A DNA stretch of 64,000 bases, from positions 34,203,510 through 34,267,509 of the forward strand of contig JAYGXS010000003.1 in NCBI GenBank assembly GCA_036362985.1. The letters run 5' to 3'. The stretch's first letter is position 1. The number at the start of each line of letters is the position of its first letter. The position numbers and the translations under genes are program-made. Under the pieces are notes generated by a model. The model made no database searches. It was not told the origin of the DNA and saw nothing but the letters and a program-made list of their open reading frames with translations. Below, piece by piece: positions 11,891 to 23,833 of the stretch. The DNA comes from Ligula intestinalis. Its lineage: Eukaryota > Platyhelminthes > Cestoda > Diphyllobothriidea > Diphyllobothriidae.

Positions 11891-12960
11891 ATATCCTTTT
11901 AAAACAGCTGTTTTTATATTTCAAGTTAACTGCTCCAGTTGTTAGAAATCACCGAATATCTCAATTGTCGGGCGTTGTGACGAATATGAATAGCCGTATC
12001 CTGCCTGCACAAGCGCCCTCCTAACAGAACACTCTTTAACCGGGGCTTTGCTAGTCGCGCGGTGTAGCATCGCACTCATTTATCATAGTTCAATTAGGTG
12101 ATGTTAAAAAAATCTTGTACGCTTGCGAACATAGACAGCTGATTTGCTGATAACTTTTTTTCTATCGAAATGTATCTAAAGGCTATTTTCTTCTGCTTTG
12201 CATTCCTTCCTAGACCCAAACCTTTTACGTTCTGGAAAACCTGAAATTGAATTTGACCTATAGAATTCAGGTAAGCGGTACAGTTTGATCTATCAAAGCC
12301 ATTATAACTATGTGACTTTAATGTACACGAATTTCCCATCAGGCTAGTAGTGACCACGAAGCAACACTAAGGAATCTGCCATGAACTTAGGCTATTTTTT
12401 CAATAAAAACTCCTTCCAGTCTAACGCTCATAATGGCTCGTTTCCACAAACACTAAGTTCAGATGATAAAAAGTGTTAATATTTTATTTCTCTTAACTAT
12501 CTGTTATTATAAACCTGTACATATGTGATTGAGAGGCTTGCGATGCTGTATCTTTGATTAATGTACTAGCCTTCTCCAGTTTCAAAGATTAACGTCTGAG
12601 TAAATTAAAAAAGTTACAATTTCAAAACTGGTGCATCTACCAGAGAACACAGAGAAAATTTGGAGACGCAGTGGTTGGCCGGACCCCTCGGAAATGTGTC
12701 AAGCAGTGATAGAGTACCAACAAAACGCATGTCTGTGCTTTTAATTAGCACATTCGCTGCTATTGTGATGAATATTTAATCAGTCATGCGCATAAATCGT
12801 GATCGGATGTTGTCGATTTCTACCAACTCTTCCTTAACAAGTTTTATTTGCTGGCATAGACGGATATAAAGAATGCACGTAAATATATATTCTGGGGTCC
12901 TTTGCCGTAGCAAACGGGAATATAAACCTCTTCGTGCTAAATGTAGGGGTACCTATACCT

Positions 12961-13092
12961 CTGTCGTAATTCCAACACTGAACCAAAACATAGCCATAAC
13001 GGGAACCCTAACTCTGTCCGCAACTCTAATCCAAATCTTCCCCCTAATCCTCACTTTACCTCTAAAGCTAACCTTAACTTCAACTGTAATTT
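12961..13092. repeat. Degenerate telomere-like repeat, copy 2
   Basis: Runs of units such as aaccctaactctg and cttccccctaatcctc, diverged from CCCTAA, ending at aactgtaatttagtgcg. The last motif resembles the flank of the copy at 45.7 kb (ataatttagcgc). Confidence 0.5.
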
Positions 13093-14540
13093 AGTGCGAA
13101 TCCGAGTGTATTACAAGTCGTCTCTATTCCAGTAGCCTGCCACATAAACGAGCCCCACTGGAATCCAGTTTCCAGACCACTAGTTAAGCAATCGTCGTAC
13201 GTTTTTTTGACGAAGCTGTCTCTGGTGGCTTTTGAAAAAGCCTATTGGTGCTTACTTATCACAGTACCAAAAAAGATGACGTTAACTATTTTTGGATTAA
13301 TTGCTAAAAAATGGACAAAGAAAAGTCGTCAGTGATGGAAACACGTGTTTATCCATAAAGCATGCGTTAATTTATCCGACATAGCGGATTCAAAGAATGT
13401 AAATGTTTGAATTAAAACGCAACGTAAAATATAAGTTATTTTCTTCCCTGCTTTCATCGTCTTTTATAACATGTGCCCATTTCAGATGTGGGCGGTGTGT
13501 GCATGGGGACCGGAAAGTCTCGTTTCGAATCCGGCCACCCACTTCATAAGCACACCAAATGTACCGAAGAAGGACAACTTTCTTGCTGGTGATAACAGAC
13601 ACTATTCGGCCTCAAGCGAGCTCGATTTGGTACAAGTTGGCGGCAGAGCCAGCAGAAAAGAAGCCTTCGCTTCTGAAGCATACACTGGTTAGCACTCGCC
13701 GTTTATTTATGTGTCCCCTTAGAGCTGTCATTTTCGGTACCATGCACGGCGCAGTCGAGGGATTTACAGACAGTGTGTAGTTTTGTGGAAATGACAAGTG
13801 CCAACCGCCTGGCTCGTACGACCTAACGCGCAACCATCCCCGGCTTTCTAGATCCTAGTATAGAAATATATTTGGCATTCATTTATATTTGACTGTGTCT
13901 GTCATAGGACGTCACTTTCAATCAAAGTACTCCGATTATTTATGCAAGTTTTAGGCGTACATCCGAATGGTTTAGGTGTCGAGCCCCAATCCACTTTGAG
14001 GAGAGGAAGCTTACGTATTAATCGCAAATCTTATTGCGGTTAGATAGACGACAGTATCATTAAGTTTCCATGATATTTTAAACTGACGGGTAAGTAACGC
14101 GGACCGATATCAGCTGAAAGGCCGATCAGGCAATTTGAGAGCGGCATTAAATTTGCTTCGTTAATAAATTCGAGCATTTCTATTGAACTTGGGAAAAAAC
14201 GTGTCAAGGAGTGCAAACACTAACGTTGAACTTCATTGTCCATATGCATATAGATAACATAACATGGGATTAGAAACCCTCGTGGACTTTCCCTTAGTTT
14301 CTGAGGAGATAGTATTTAGAGTTGAGGCATGGCCATAGTAAAGGATGAAGTTACAACACGTAGACGCGATCGCGCGGACAAAAACCAGATTTGCTTCACG
14401 TTTCGGATTCCAGCTCGAACCCATGATCTTTATCTGATGTTGTCTCTGAAGATGGGTCTGAGTACAAATCCGAAACATCGGATGACTAAAGTTCTTCTCC
14501 CATCGCTCGCATGTATTTCGTCTCAGTTACTTCCAGGGAA

Positions 14541-14590
14541 TTGTGGTTAGATTTACGGTTAGAGTTAGGGTTATGACTAGAGCTAAGACA
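14541..14590. repeat. Degenerate telomere-like repeat, copy 3 (TTAGGG on plus strand)
   Basis: A short array with ggttagatttacggttagag followed by ttagggttatg. It is the opposite orientation to copies 1 and 2. Confidence 0.45.
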
Positions 14591-15102
14591 AAGGAACATT
14601 TTTTTCTTGAACTCTTGCACAAAATTCCCTTTCCACCCGACGTGGCTCCTATTTCCGTGCCCTATCATATCGTATGTGGTATAAAAGTTTAACATTATGC
14701 ATACTACTGAACGTACTCATAGTCCACGAAACCCACCCACCCTGCCCGATGCAATCGTTTGATTTTGACGTTATATCTGGCCAACTGTCAGCTCACTGGC
14801 GGTTGATCCCTGGGCAATAGTGGACTCAAGACTGTCGATTAAGGATACGAAGGAAGTCCCGATCTTAATCTGCTTGGCTTATTATTTTTCAACACGATAA
14901 CTGACCTTTATGAACTATGTTAGTTGGGTGTTCAACAACCTTTCATCTCCAAGATTGATCTTTCAACACGGCTCTCTTTGCATCGCGCCCAAGGTAAGGG
15001 TTGTTTAAAGGACGCCTAAACAGGACACGGGCATATGGGTGCTCCACCCAAGTAAAGCAAACAAGCAAAGCATAATTTCAGGAAAGGTAAATATTCCAGT
15101 GC

Positions 15103-15180
15103 TCAAAACCCCAACACTAGCCCTAACGTACGGCTAGACCGTAGCTCAAATCTGAACCCCAACCCTAACCATAAACCGTA
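15103..15180. repeat. Degenerate telomere-like repeat, copy 4
   Basis: Contains ccccaacactagccctaacg and ccccaaccctaaccataaac, with the right flank gaaatttggcag similar to that of copy 1. Confidence 0.5.
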
Positions 15181-15632
15181 CCTCATTTTCGCAGAAATTT
15201 GGCAGAAAGAGACCTGCGTTGCCGGAGGTTCCGGTCTTCATCTGCTGTCTAAGTGTCCGTATAAGTCATTCATACTCCCTCCTGGGTCTCTGTGATTCCT
15301 CATGAAAACCCAAATCATGCCACAATGTACTTGCCAGAAGCATACAAAACGGAAATCAATGTCATATCGGCGAGGTGGTTGGTTTTCAAGGTCATTTTAG
15401 CAGCTTTGTTGTTCTGGTTTCTTCTATACATTTCTGAGCTCCACTGTAAAGTCCTCATTAGTAACGCGGGAACTAGAATGTAAAAAATTACCGGCATATT
15501 TGCAGATTATTCATTTATATTCAGAACGGGCAGCAGCATGTCTTCCTCACAGTTCGACCTCTAAAGAACTCCTGCTAAAAGCTGCCGCTAAAAGATTTCA
15601 TTTTATCATCTATTGGATTGCTAAGCATACAC

Positions 15633-15904
15633 TTTATCTGTTTCAGAGGCGATTCACGAGGCTGCGGAGACATTCAATTGCGAATGTGAAGATCCCCGAC
15701 GAAGAAACCATCCACAGAGTCGACTGTTCATAACGTCCGGTTTCCGAAGCATTCAGGTCGATCAAAGCTCTGCTCCACACGAGACCGGTGGACTTATTAT
15801 TCGTTTTGCTAACGATCCGGGCGTTTTTGATGGCCAATTTTTGAAGACTTTCCTGACTATCAATGAGTTCTTTGAACCAAGGGGCCGAAATCAAATAAGG
15901 ACAG
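15633..15904 (+). CDS. ANOS1: Anosmin-1-like exon E: end of FN3 domain 2 and linker to domain 3
   Basis: Open frame ending at ACAG/gtatgg (phase 1), which matches the next exon exactly. It encodes LSVSEAIHEAAETFNCEC (G strand of FN3 domain 2), a basic linker DPRRRNHPQSR, and then GVFDGQFLKTFLTINEFF, which aligns in position and character with the start of the third anosmin FN3 domain (a DGQ motif followed by alternating hydrophobics). The start at 15633 assumes the AC acceptor needed for phase. A conventional AG acceptor at 15645-15646 would start the exon at 15647 in phase 1, but then no upstream exon joins in frame. The coding identity is well supported; the 5' border is less so. Confidence 0.7.
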
Positions 15905-16153
15905 GTATGGCTAGTCGATTCCTATATTGTGGGAACACCGCATCCACATCCGTTCGCATCCTAATACTTATCAATTTGAAAATTAAAAGTAGTACGCAGT
16001 CACGTTGGTTCCTATCCTCAAGATGGCGTTGAGAAACATGAAGCCTTCTCTTTTCTTGCAATCGTGCATTGTTTATATTTTAATTAAGACTCATCTTTAA
16101 TCGCTTAACTCGACTTCCTTCTAAAAGAGGTTTATTTTATGTTGTTAACTTAG

Positions 16154-16606
16154 ATGAACACTTTTCACCACGTCTACTTCACCTGAAGTGGAAGCCGGTC
16201 GCCTGCATAGAAACCAGTGCCCAGGTCTCCAAGACGTTTGTCCCTCTGGAAGTCTCAGGAGCGAATATTGCAGGAAAACGTTCTTCTGGCAACTATTTTA
16301 CCACTGAACAGAGCCGATTCGTCGTCATGGAGCCCGTGAGTACGTCTGGTCTTGCACCAGCCAGACTCATCCGTTCTGGCCGCGTCGAGATTTCTCCCCT
16401 ACAACTCAATTGCCACTACTCGGTCTTTGTGGTACCTGAGGCTGAGGCCGCTAACCAGGGCAAAGCTGTCAATGACGGCGGCGATGGTGGTTCTCACTCT
16501 ACCCATCCACCCATTTCAGCCATCCAAATTGGCTGCCTCTGTACTCCGGCTTGTTTCGACGATCAATCCCTGCCCTGGGCCTCGCATTTCAGTTGCATAA
16601 ACGAAG
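16154..16606 (+). CDS. ANOS1: Anosmin-1-like exon F: main part of FN3 domain 3
   Basis: Follows gttaacttag, begins and ends in phase 1 (donor GAAG/gtagat), and encodes about 151 residues. LLHLKWKPVACIETSAQV matches the C strand region of FN3 domain 3, including its first conserved cysteine. LQLNCHYSVFVVPEAEA supplies the F strand with the second cysteine. IQIGCLCTPAC matches the cysteine-containing end of the domain in vertebrate anosmin. An inserted Gly/Asp/His-rich loop (around NDGGDGGSHSTHPP) is longer than in vertebrates. The short 249-bp intron before it and the exact phase match to exons E and G support the model. Confidence 0.88.
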
Positions 16607-19600
16607 GTAGATTAGTCAAGTCAAGTCAAATTTATTAAAGGAAATATGGGCAAACGCCTTTTAACTCCCTCTTGGTACATAGGATTTAAGAAATGCATCG
16701 GCATAGCCGAAAATTCCAAAGAAGTCGTTGACACAATTTCAGACGACTTCTCGCTTGTTTCAAGTGATAAACTTACTCAGTTTACACGAGTCAGCAGTGT
16801 AACTGGGGAGGAAGAGCAGACAGTGAAAAAACTCCTAAGGTTGGCTCATAATTCAAAATGGAATGTCATTTGTGGTTTTAGGAGAAAAACTGTCATTACC
16901 AGGAAAACTATCATGCATCCTTCAGATTCATCTATTCCTGCAAACCTCTTGAACAAGATTTTGGATGTAGCAGAAAATCGTTGTAACCAACTTGCCTAAG
17001 GGCATAACGACTTCTTGAGTGAAATTTAACAAATATTATAAGGATCCAATCGGGTGGCGCTGAGCACATTCCGCATCAGTAACACTGCTTGGTCACGATT
17101 TGCGTAATATATGTTTAACTGCAAAGGGAAAGTTTCATGCTCGATTAGAGGACTGCATGCGAATTAGCCCCAGAATGGCCTTGTGTATCCAAGATCGTGT
17201 CAATTGCGTACGCAAAAATTTGGCTTTGGGTCAATTCACCGGTTGTATGAAACTTATTTGCACAATCAAACCTATTTCAATTAGCATTTTAGTGGAAGTA
17301 GTGTAGCAGGCTGATGGTAACGGTACTCTACCCTGTTCAATCTGGTAAGGGTTTGTGTCAAAGAGATTACAAACGCAAAAGGAGGAATACCCCATTGAAA
17401 AAAAACTCTCCAGACTCGTATAGTTAGGTGAGCTTTGCTATGATACTCATACCGTATATGCGTGGCTGATAAGACCGAGGACTATGACACCTAAACTATT
17501 AGTGGTGATGAGGGTGGCATTAATTATGTTGACGATGATTCGTCTCGAGGACTGACGACTATAAAATAACCTTTTTTGATAACTGTCTTCGTCCTGGCAA
17601 CGCGAACACGCTATCGACGAATGGCAGTGGCATCAAACCTACTGCTCACCATCTGAACGATCTCCAGCATGAAGCCCAGTCGGAATTTAAGGCATAGATG
17701 ATCGGGTCTACTGCTTTTTCGATTATTTTTTCTACTTAGAAGTCGTGCTTGTTAGCTTTGCCTGAGCACTCATCTGCCTTCTCCTCCAGCGAAAAAGTAA
17801 AAGGTCTGCTACAGCCCTAACTCCATCTCAGCTAAAGACAACATTCGGCTTCTGCTTAGGTGGTAAAATATATATCGTTACTGATGCTACTTTTTGCGAA
17901 TGGTCGTCAGGCGCCAGCGAAAAGTAAAAATACTATCAGATAGTGCTTTTCACAGCGACGCTGGTTTTGTCCCGGCATCTCAGCGCAAAGTAATAGGCAG
18001 GAAGGCACTTACTTAAAGGTTGAAGTAAAGGCAAAGTACAATCATCGCAGGGTGAGTATCACTATTCCGTGCATTTTAATGGCATGCATTGCGGGAGCGT
18101 TTGTCCTTCCAATCCAGAAATATATTTTCCAAGGCTACCCTTGAACTTGCCTGCCTTGACTTGCCTGACTAATTACTCACATTGAGAAATAACTTCGTGC
18201 ATGCACGCAAGACGAACTATTAATTGGAAATATAGAGCAAAATAATGAAAACGAAGTGGTTCTTAGAGAATAGGCGTAACAGTGATGGCGGAGAAATTTG
18301 TGTACGAAATGACTGCCCAATGCATTCAGTTCTTCATAATTCTTAATAAGGGCATTCGGAGGGCCAGGAAAACCTCATGTTTGGATGGCGTTAAAGTTCC
18401 AATTTACAAGGATGAGTTAAAATTCACAGGGATTACGGGCATGGCCACAGAAGCTTGGATGTAAAAAAATTCATAAACCAAGAATTATATTAAAATCCAG
18501 TCTTTTTACATCCTTTTCTGATTGCAAATGTCCTGTCGTCCAAACTTGACAGTGATAAAGCCTTCCTAGCCAATTGGAAAATATGCATTAGGTAAGTATC
18601 TGCGTTTCTATTAACCTCAGGGGCACTTCTGTGCACGTAGACTGAATTCAAATCCGCTAATTACACCAAAAATGAAAGAATTGGAGTCGATTTCATCCAC
18701 TACATAATAAGACTGGAAATTTCAGGAATATTATGGTTAGGGGGAATGGAATAGTTAGATTTAAGGTTAGGGTTACATTTAAGTATAAAGTTAGACGTAA
18801 GATAAGGATAGAGTTTGTACATGGGAATAAATGTCCTTCTCTGGAATGTAACGCAAGTTCGCCTGTGTCCCTGAAGGTGTTTGAATTCCAATGGAAATAT
18901 GATTCAATTATTTCTTTTCTTTTGCATGCCGATTGCACTTGACTTAAAAGCACAGATGTTGTTTTATTTGTGCACTTTTTGTTAGGTGTAACATGTCGGA
19001 AATCATAATCACTTTTCACTACCAAAGTGTTCCTGTTAGTGTGTGCGCATTTCGCAATGCTCTGCTGCTGGACAATGTTGGATATTTTTTGCGCGAAATA
19101 GTCTTTTAGTTTAAGTGTACATGCTTAAATCTTTCAGAATACCAAATATAGGTGTATGCTGCCGCTGAAATAAATTTATGCATTGGTTTCTTGTTGGTTT
19201 GAGGTACAATCTTAGCACTAATAAGATAGTGTTACCTATCTGGGCTAGATGGTAGGCTACAATAACATGGTCTTTACAGCCATGGCTGTTTAACCACGGC
19301 TATTAGGGCGACCACCTTGCTTGTCTCCTAATTATTGGTTTCTTCCAAAGCGAAATATGCCTCTCTTAAAAATGCAGTCATGTTCTTCAGTATCCGGAGG
19401 GTGGCTGCAAGAAAAGAACCATTAATCGGAGCTGGAGTTCGCATAAGCGAAGAATGGTAGCAGGTTTCGGTAGACAATGGAAATCGACAGAAGCAGATGC
19501 TGCATCATATCACGCGAATTAATTTATAGATCTGTGTGGCAACCCGATTGAACCATTCTTGCGTGAGATAGAAGTTCTGCATCGTTTCAACCATACTGCC

Positions 19601-19891
19601 GCATCCTATGATGGGTTGCTCCACAACAGGTTACAAAATCTTGTCGCGTTTGTTCATATATCCAGACTAGAATTGTTGAAAAAGCGGTTGAGTTCACTTC
19701 CATCAAATGCAAGGGGATTTCCAGCTTGGACAAATTACGCAAACTATTTTACCTCCTAGGGGCCACTTTATCCCCTGCTACAGTAAACTTAATTATTATT
19801 GAACTGGGAGAATCTCATCTCCGTTGTTAGTTAGGAATCAACGCAGAAGAAGGCTACTGTTAATCTTTTTTATGCAACCCCTCAATTGTAG
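16607..19891 (+). other. Intron between exons F and G
   Basis: A 3.3-kb intron with donor gtagat and acceptor caattgtag. It holds a TTAGGG-like degenerate array at 18732-18815. Otherwise it is AT-rich sequence with nothing recognised. Confidence 0.7.
18732..18815. repeat. Degenerate telomere-like repeat, copy 5 (TTAGGG on plus strand)
   Basis: Array including atggttagggggaatgg and ttaaggttagggttac, within an anosmin intron. The left flank contains aaatttcag, as in the inverse flank of other copies. Confidence 0.5.
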
Positions 19892-20063
19892 ATTCAAACC
19901 GAATCCCTCCACCAACTGAACTGTCGCATCATCTCGTGTCAGACAAAAAGCTAACATATAACATCTCCTGGCAACCACCTGTCCTGAAACCAATTCAGAC
20001 CACCCGTATGCCGAGATCTCACGCGGGCAGCTCCGAGGACCAACTGGAAACTCCATTTTATCG
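19892..20063 (+). CDS. ANOS1: Anosmin-1-like exon G: start of FN3 domain 4
   Basis: Acceptor caattgtag, opens with two bases completing an Asp codon (phase 1) and ends TTTTATCG/gtatgt (phase 2). It encodes about 56 residues containing KKLTYNISWQPPVLKP, the A to B strands of the fourth FN3 domain with its conserved tryptophan, and ending LETPFY. A polar insertion rich in Arg, Ser and Asp separates the B and C strands, as in vertebrate anosmin domain 4. The split arginine codon joins to the exon at 21588 to give YRVTWGPSL, a typical FN3 C strand. Confidence 0.88.
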
Positions 20064-21587
20064 GTATGTATGATATGCCAAGCCTTTGTGGGAGGGAAGT
20101 TAGCTGAAGTGACCTACTACCAGAAAATCATAGACGTATTAAGGCGGGATCGATCAGTCCTTCAATCAGTGACTTCGAATAACTGCGATGGCTTAAGCCC
20201 GTGGCTAAACAGATATAACTAAACCAAGGGGTATTTATACTCCGACATTATTGAAGTTCATGTGCCCTGGCTATTGAGATGTCTGTATTTGCATTCGATT
20301 GCGCGCCGACTATAATAGACTGAATGAGTTTGTACATTGCGATTGCCACTGGTTTGATGACTCTGTTCCTGTCCCTTAACCCATTCAGTGTCTCTTGCGC
20401 ACCTGTTGCTTTTGAGTAAAATGTCCATTCGAAATGGCATCGGCTGCATTTATATTCGATAAAACAACAAAGCTGCTTGGACGGAACAGAATACTGGAAG
20501 ACTGGATAAAGTTTTCAGTGTTCATTAAGTTCAAGAAGGAGGCTGCAGGGTCTGGGTCAGGAACCTGTGTGCCTTCTTCTTAAACAGAAGACACAACATA
20601 CGGAATTCGATGTTGGGAGGTCAAACGCTCAAATGTGATCTGGCAGACACTAATCAACAGTACTGTCCAAAGAAAATGCTATAAAAACCTTGCAGGCTTT
20701 TTTTGTGTGATCAGGGAGACCAGAGGTTTATTCTAACACTGGACAGCTGATGCTGGTACAGCGAAAAAAATCTGCAGAATAGTTTGATTGGTCTGCATAC
20801 ATAAACCTTGTATGAGCAACCCTTCCTCCATTAAAACTGAATTCGCTGCCCTTGAATGCCTTTAAACCACATTAGTTTGTAATAGCAGCTGGAAGTTTAT
20901 ATATGTCTCTTGCTGAGGGCTCAGGCGCCCCAAATGAGACTGGGAGAAAGCGATGTTCTGATGCTACCTTCGTCAGTTGGATAAAACTATAACGTACGTC
21001 TTTTAGGAGCAAGCTATCGAACAGCTGCTAGCTGCCCCTCATGCTAGTATTTAATGTAGGATGCAATTGCTGGAAATTTTAAAAAAATCATTTCTGGCTG
21101 GTTCCGACAGAGCCGTAGACGTAAGAAGAGAAGAGGAAAAAATGGAACAAGCCCTAGGGGGGGGGGGGGAGGGATAGCTTCAAGCCCAATTAAACTGGAT
21201 ATTTTCAGACAATCCAGCCTACGATCACCTGCTGTCTCGCCGCTCTTACGGATGTGTCTCTAATGAGGCGCACATCCAGTCGGGCAAACAGACACATATG
21301 CATAGAGATATTACTGTCTCGTGTTAGTCCCGCCTTCTCCCCCTTCCTTCCTTCCCTAATCTGTCCAAAGTAGCCGAAAGCCTGGCCTGCTAATTTGTTT
21401 TCATGTCTTCGCCCTCTCACGCGCACAGTCACGCACGCTAGTAGTCGGTCAGTGAACGTCGACATTTTAACGAACGAGAGGGAGAACACAGCTGTGTAGA
21501 GGGCTGGCAGGACTAACCAAAGGGCATATTTTGTATAATAGTACTACTTTTCAACTCTCAACCACATTTTACTTGGCTTTATTGTAG
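20064..21587 (+). other. Intron between exons G and H
   Basis: A 1.5-kb intron, donor gtatgt and acceptor ttattgtag, phase 2. It includes a poly-G run near 21158-21171. No other feature was recognised. Confidence 0.75.
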
Positions 21588-21702
21588 GGTTACCTGGGGC
21601 CCCAGTCTGGATGCTCACCTGAATCTGCGTGCCATACAACGGATGGCAGACCCCCAGCCCCGCTTGAATCCTACTGCGGCGGAGACTAAAGTTCTACGTA
21701 GT
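21588..21702 (+). CDS. ANOS1: Anosmin-1-like exon H: C to D strands of FN3 domain 4
   Basis: Acceptor ttattgtag and donor CGTAGT/gtaagg. It begins with one base (phase 2) and ends in phase 0. It encodes VTWGPSLDAHLNLRAIQRMA followed by DPQPRLNPTAAETKVLRS, the C and D strand region of FN3 domain 4. Both intron phases match the neighbouring exons. The sequence corresponds in place to the VTWAEV segment of human anosmin-1, from which it has diverged strongly after the C strand. Confidence 0.85.
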
Positions 21703-23084
21703 GTAAGGCTGAGCCCTCCCCCCGCACCCTGAACTTTTCTCCAACTTTACTTACACCTGTGTTTGTGTGTCTACAAGTTGAGCAGCTGACGGCTTGGAAA
21801 CCGACTGTCATTTAGTGGATGAGACGGCGCCATAAACAAGTATTTCGTAGACGCTGTGTCTGGGAATTGTGCACGTGCGCTCGATTGTACCGAGTGTGAG
21901 AGCGTTTGTAAACGTACACCTTCGGGACGCTCCCACAGAGGCTGTACGAGTTTGTGTGCCTGTCTTTCTACGGAAGTAGTTGCCTGCACGCGGATAGCCT
22001 CCTTGGAACAGAGGCCGGATTTCCCAGCAGGATTGTGTTTTAACGGATTCGTGTGAAGATCGAGACACTGAGAGTGCTTAGGACGTAGGTTGGCGAAAAA
22101 AAGCAGTTTGGTCATCAGACAGATATTCCGAAATTTTCTAAAACTTGCAGCTCGTGTGACTTGTTTAACTATCGTCGTTAGCCCCCGAGTCATCAGGGCT
22201 GGTTGTTGTACGGAGCTTAATTAATTTTGTCAACACTTCCGGAAAATGTGGAATTCTCAATACTTCTGGAGCATATGGTTATCCAGAATGCCTTACTGCC
22301 ACTATCAGTTACTCTGAGTAATTTTAGAAAGTGTTTTATTCATGTACGAGTGTTCACTGTATTACTGGATGCGCAAACTGCTCAACCAACTGCTCAGTTC
22401 ACGTCTCCCGGACTCTAACTTCCGGAAAACTAAAACTAAAATTTGTGACAAGTATGCGCAACAAATTTCTTTCCACTTGGATCTGCCATTGTTTTATAAG
22501 ATTAAGAGCATTTTCACTTCGTGTTTGAAGTACCCTGAAAATTTTGCCTCTGATCTTTTTACACCGACAACTGATACTGCCTGAACTACTGAATTTATTC
22601 CATGTCGGTTATGAGTACGTTCTTTCATAAAATACTTTTTTACCACTTAACCGATGACCTTTCAAAATCAAAGCTTATATGTTGACTGTGATTTCACTCC
22701 TTAAGACGCTGCGCCCGGCCTATTGAATGATGTTCACCGAAATAGATACTCACATCAGGTTAATCAAATTTTCGTGTGCAAACAAGACATGTTTTCCTAC
22801 GTGACGCGAACTTAGGACACTCCGTGAAAAAATGAGCACCAGCCTAGTGTGCACTCCTCGAATGGGATATAGCTTTATAGCATTCGGATAACTGATTATT
22901 CCGTAAAAAATGTATTATCGCAGTAAATAGGCAATAAAGTCTTAAAGATGGTAAGTAAATATCACTGAAGTAACTTAAATGGCAAAGTGCCAGTCAATGA
23001 TCAGACTTGAACTTTTGGACACCCTTATTACCATAGGCTTCACGCTACGTTCCAAGGGGTTAGCTGCTACCGTGTGCTTGATTT

Positions 23085-23160
23085 ACCTCTAACGCTAGCC
23101 TTAATAACCCTACTTCTCCTAACCCTAACCATCCTAACACTTACCCTATGTCTAAACTTT
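23085..23160. repeat. Degenerate telomere-like repeat, copy 6
   Basis: Contains ctcctaaccctaaccatcc. On the minus strand it lies downstream of the tRNA-like head at 23215-23291, with ccaaattgg in between, which suggests that head and array belong to one element. Confidence 0.55.
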
Positions 23161-23214
23161 CTAGCCTTACCAATTTGGAAGAAGACTAATGCAGTTGGAC
23201 AAATTGCAAAAAAT

Positions 23215-23291
23215 TCGCGACCTCAGTGGGAGTCGAACCCACACGACAGGGAAGGCTTTAACATAGCCAGCGCTCTACCAATGGGTCAACT
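23215..23291 (-). repeat. tRNA-derived SINE-like head
   Basis: Read on the minus strand there is an A-box-like TTGGTAGAGCGC and a perfect five-pair T arm, GTGGG-TTCGACT-CCCAC, containing the B box GGTTCGACTCC. A four-pair anticodon stem GGCT/AGCC encloses a seven-base loop with GTT in the anticodon place. Only four pairs of an acceptor stem (GACC/GGTC) can be formed and the variable region is long. It is therefore a tRNA-derived repeat head or pseudogene, not a functional tRNA. Confidence 0.6.
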
Positions 23292-23833
23292 GAATTCATC
23301 AAATCTGTCAAACCCTCCTAATAAAAGACTAGTTGTCATACAACGGTGTCCATATTTCTGTGCCCTAGCGACAATGAACAAATTATGATTGAGTGGTCAA
23401 AATCGAAGTCCTTATTTGCGCGGTAATTACGGTTGTTCACACTAAGTACGTTCAGTGATCAAGTTACTGAGAATGCTCGTCGCATTGTGTCTCGGGGTTC
23501 AATGGAGAGCCATTACCGATACTAGCACAACGACTAGCAGCACATACACTTAAGGGTGATCGTCAGTACACTTCCGTCTCATTTCCGTCGTACTGGTTGC
23601 CTGATGGACTGTGGAACATTTATTTTGGTGATAATTTTGTGCTGATGCGAAAGTAGGCCAATTTTGACATGATTTCCAGTCTAGTTTAGTCAGATTTAAT
23701 TTTCTTGGCCCGTTCCCTGGAAGTAAATGTCAAATTTTCAGTTTTACTGGCATTAACCGCCACCGCCGCTGCCATAAAAACTACGGTACTAGAACCAAAG
23801 AAGACATATATTTTAAATTCTGCTGAATTCTAG

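Larger units (their letters stand above)
11891..15632 (+). other. Putative AT-AC (U12-type) intron between exons C and E
   Basis: Begins ATATCCTTTT, the consensus for minor-spliceosome donors, and would end catacAC. This pairing restores phase (2 to 2) and yields RLRY then LSVSEAIHEA across the joint. A branch-site-like ttgctaagc lies just upstream of the acceptor but is only a partial match to TTCCTTAAC. The intron contains degenerate telomere-like repeats (12961-13092, 14541-14590, 15103-15180) and a possible Pol III B-box-like sequence near 13528. No other gene was found in it. Confidence 0.5.
21703..23833 (+). other. Intron between exons H and I
   Basis: A 2.1-kb phase 0 intron with donor gtaagg and acceptor gaattctag. 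It contains a tRNA-like sequence on the minus strand (23215-23291) next to a telomere-like array (23085-23160). Confidence 0.75.

Noticed and set aside
21771..22193. Minus-strand open frame of 140 codons in an anosmin intron
   Set aside because: No recognisable motif; probably chance or an old repeat.
23215..23291. Functional tRNA gene (GTT anticodon-like)
   Set aside because: The T arm is perfect, but the acceptor stem cannot be completed, the variable region is too long, and it adjoins a repeat tail, so a SINE head or pseudogene is more likely.
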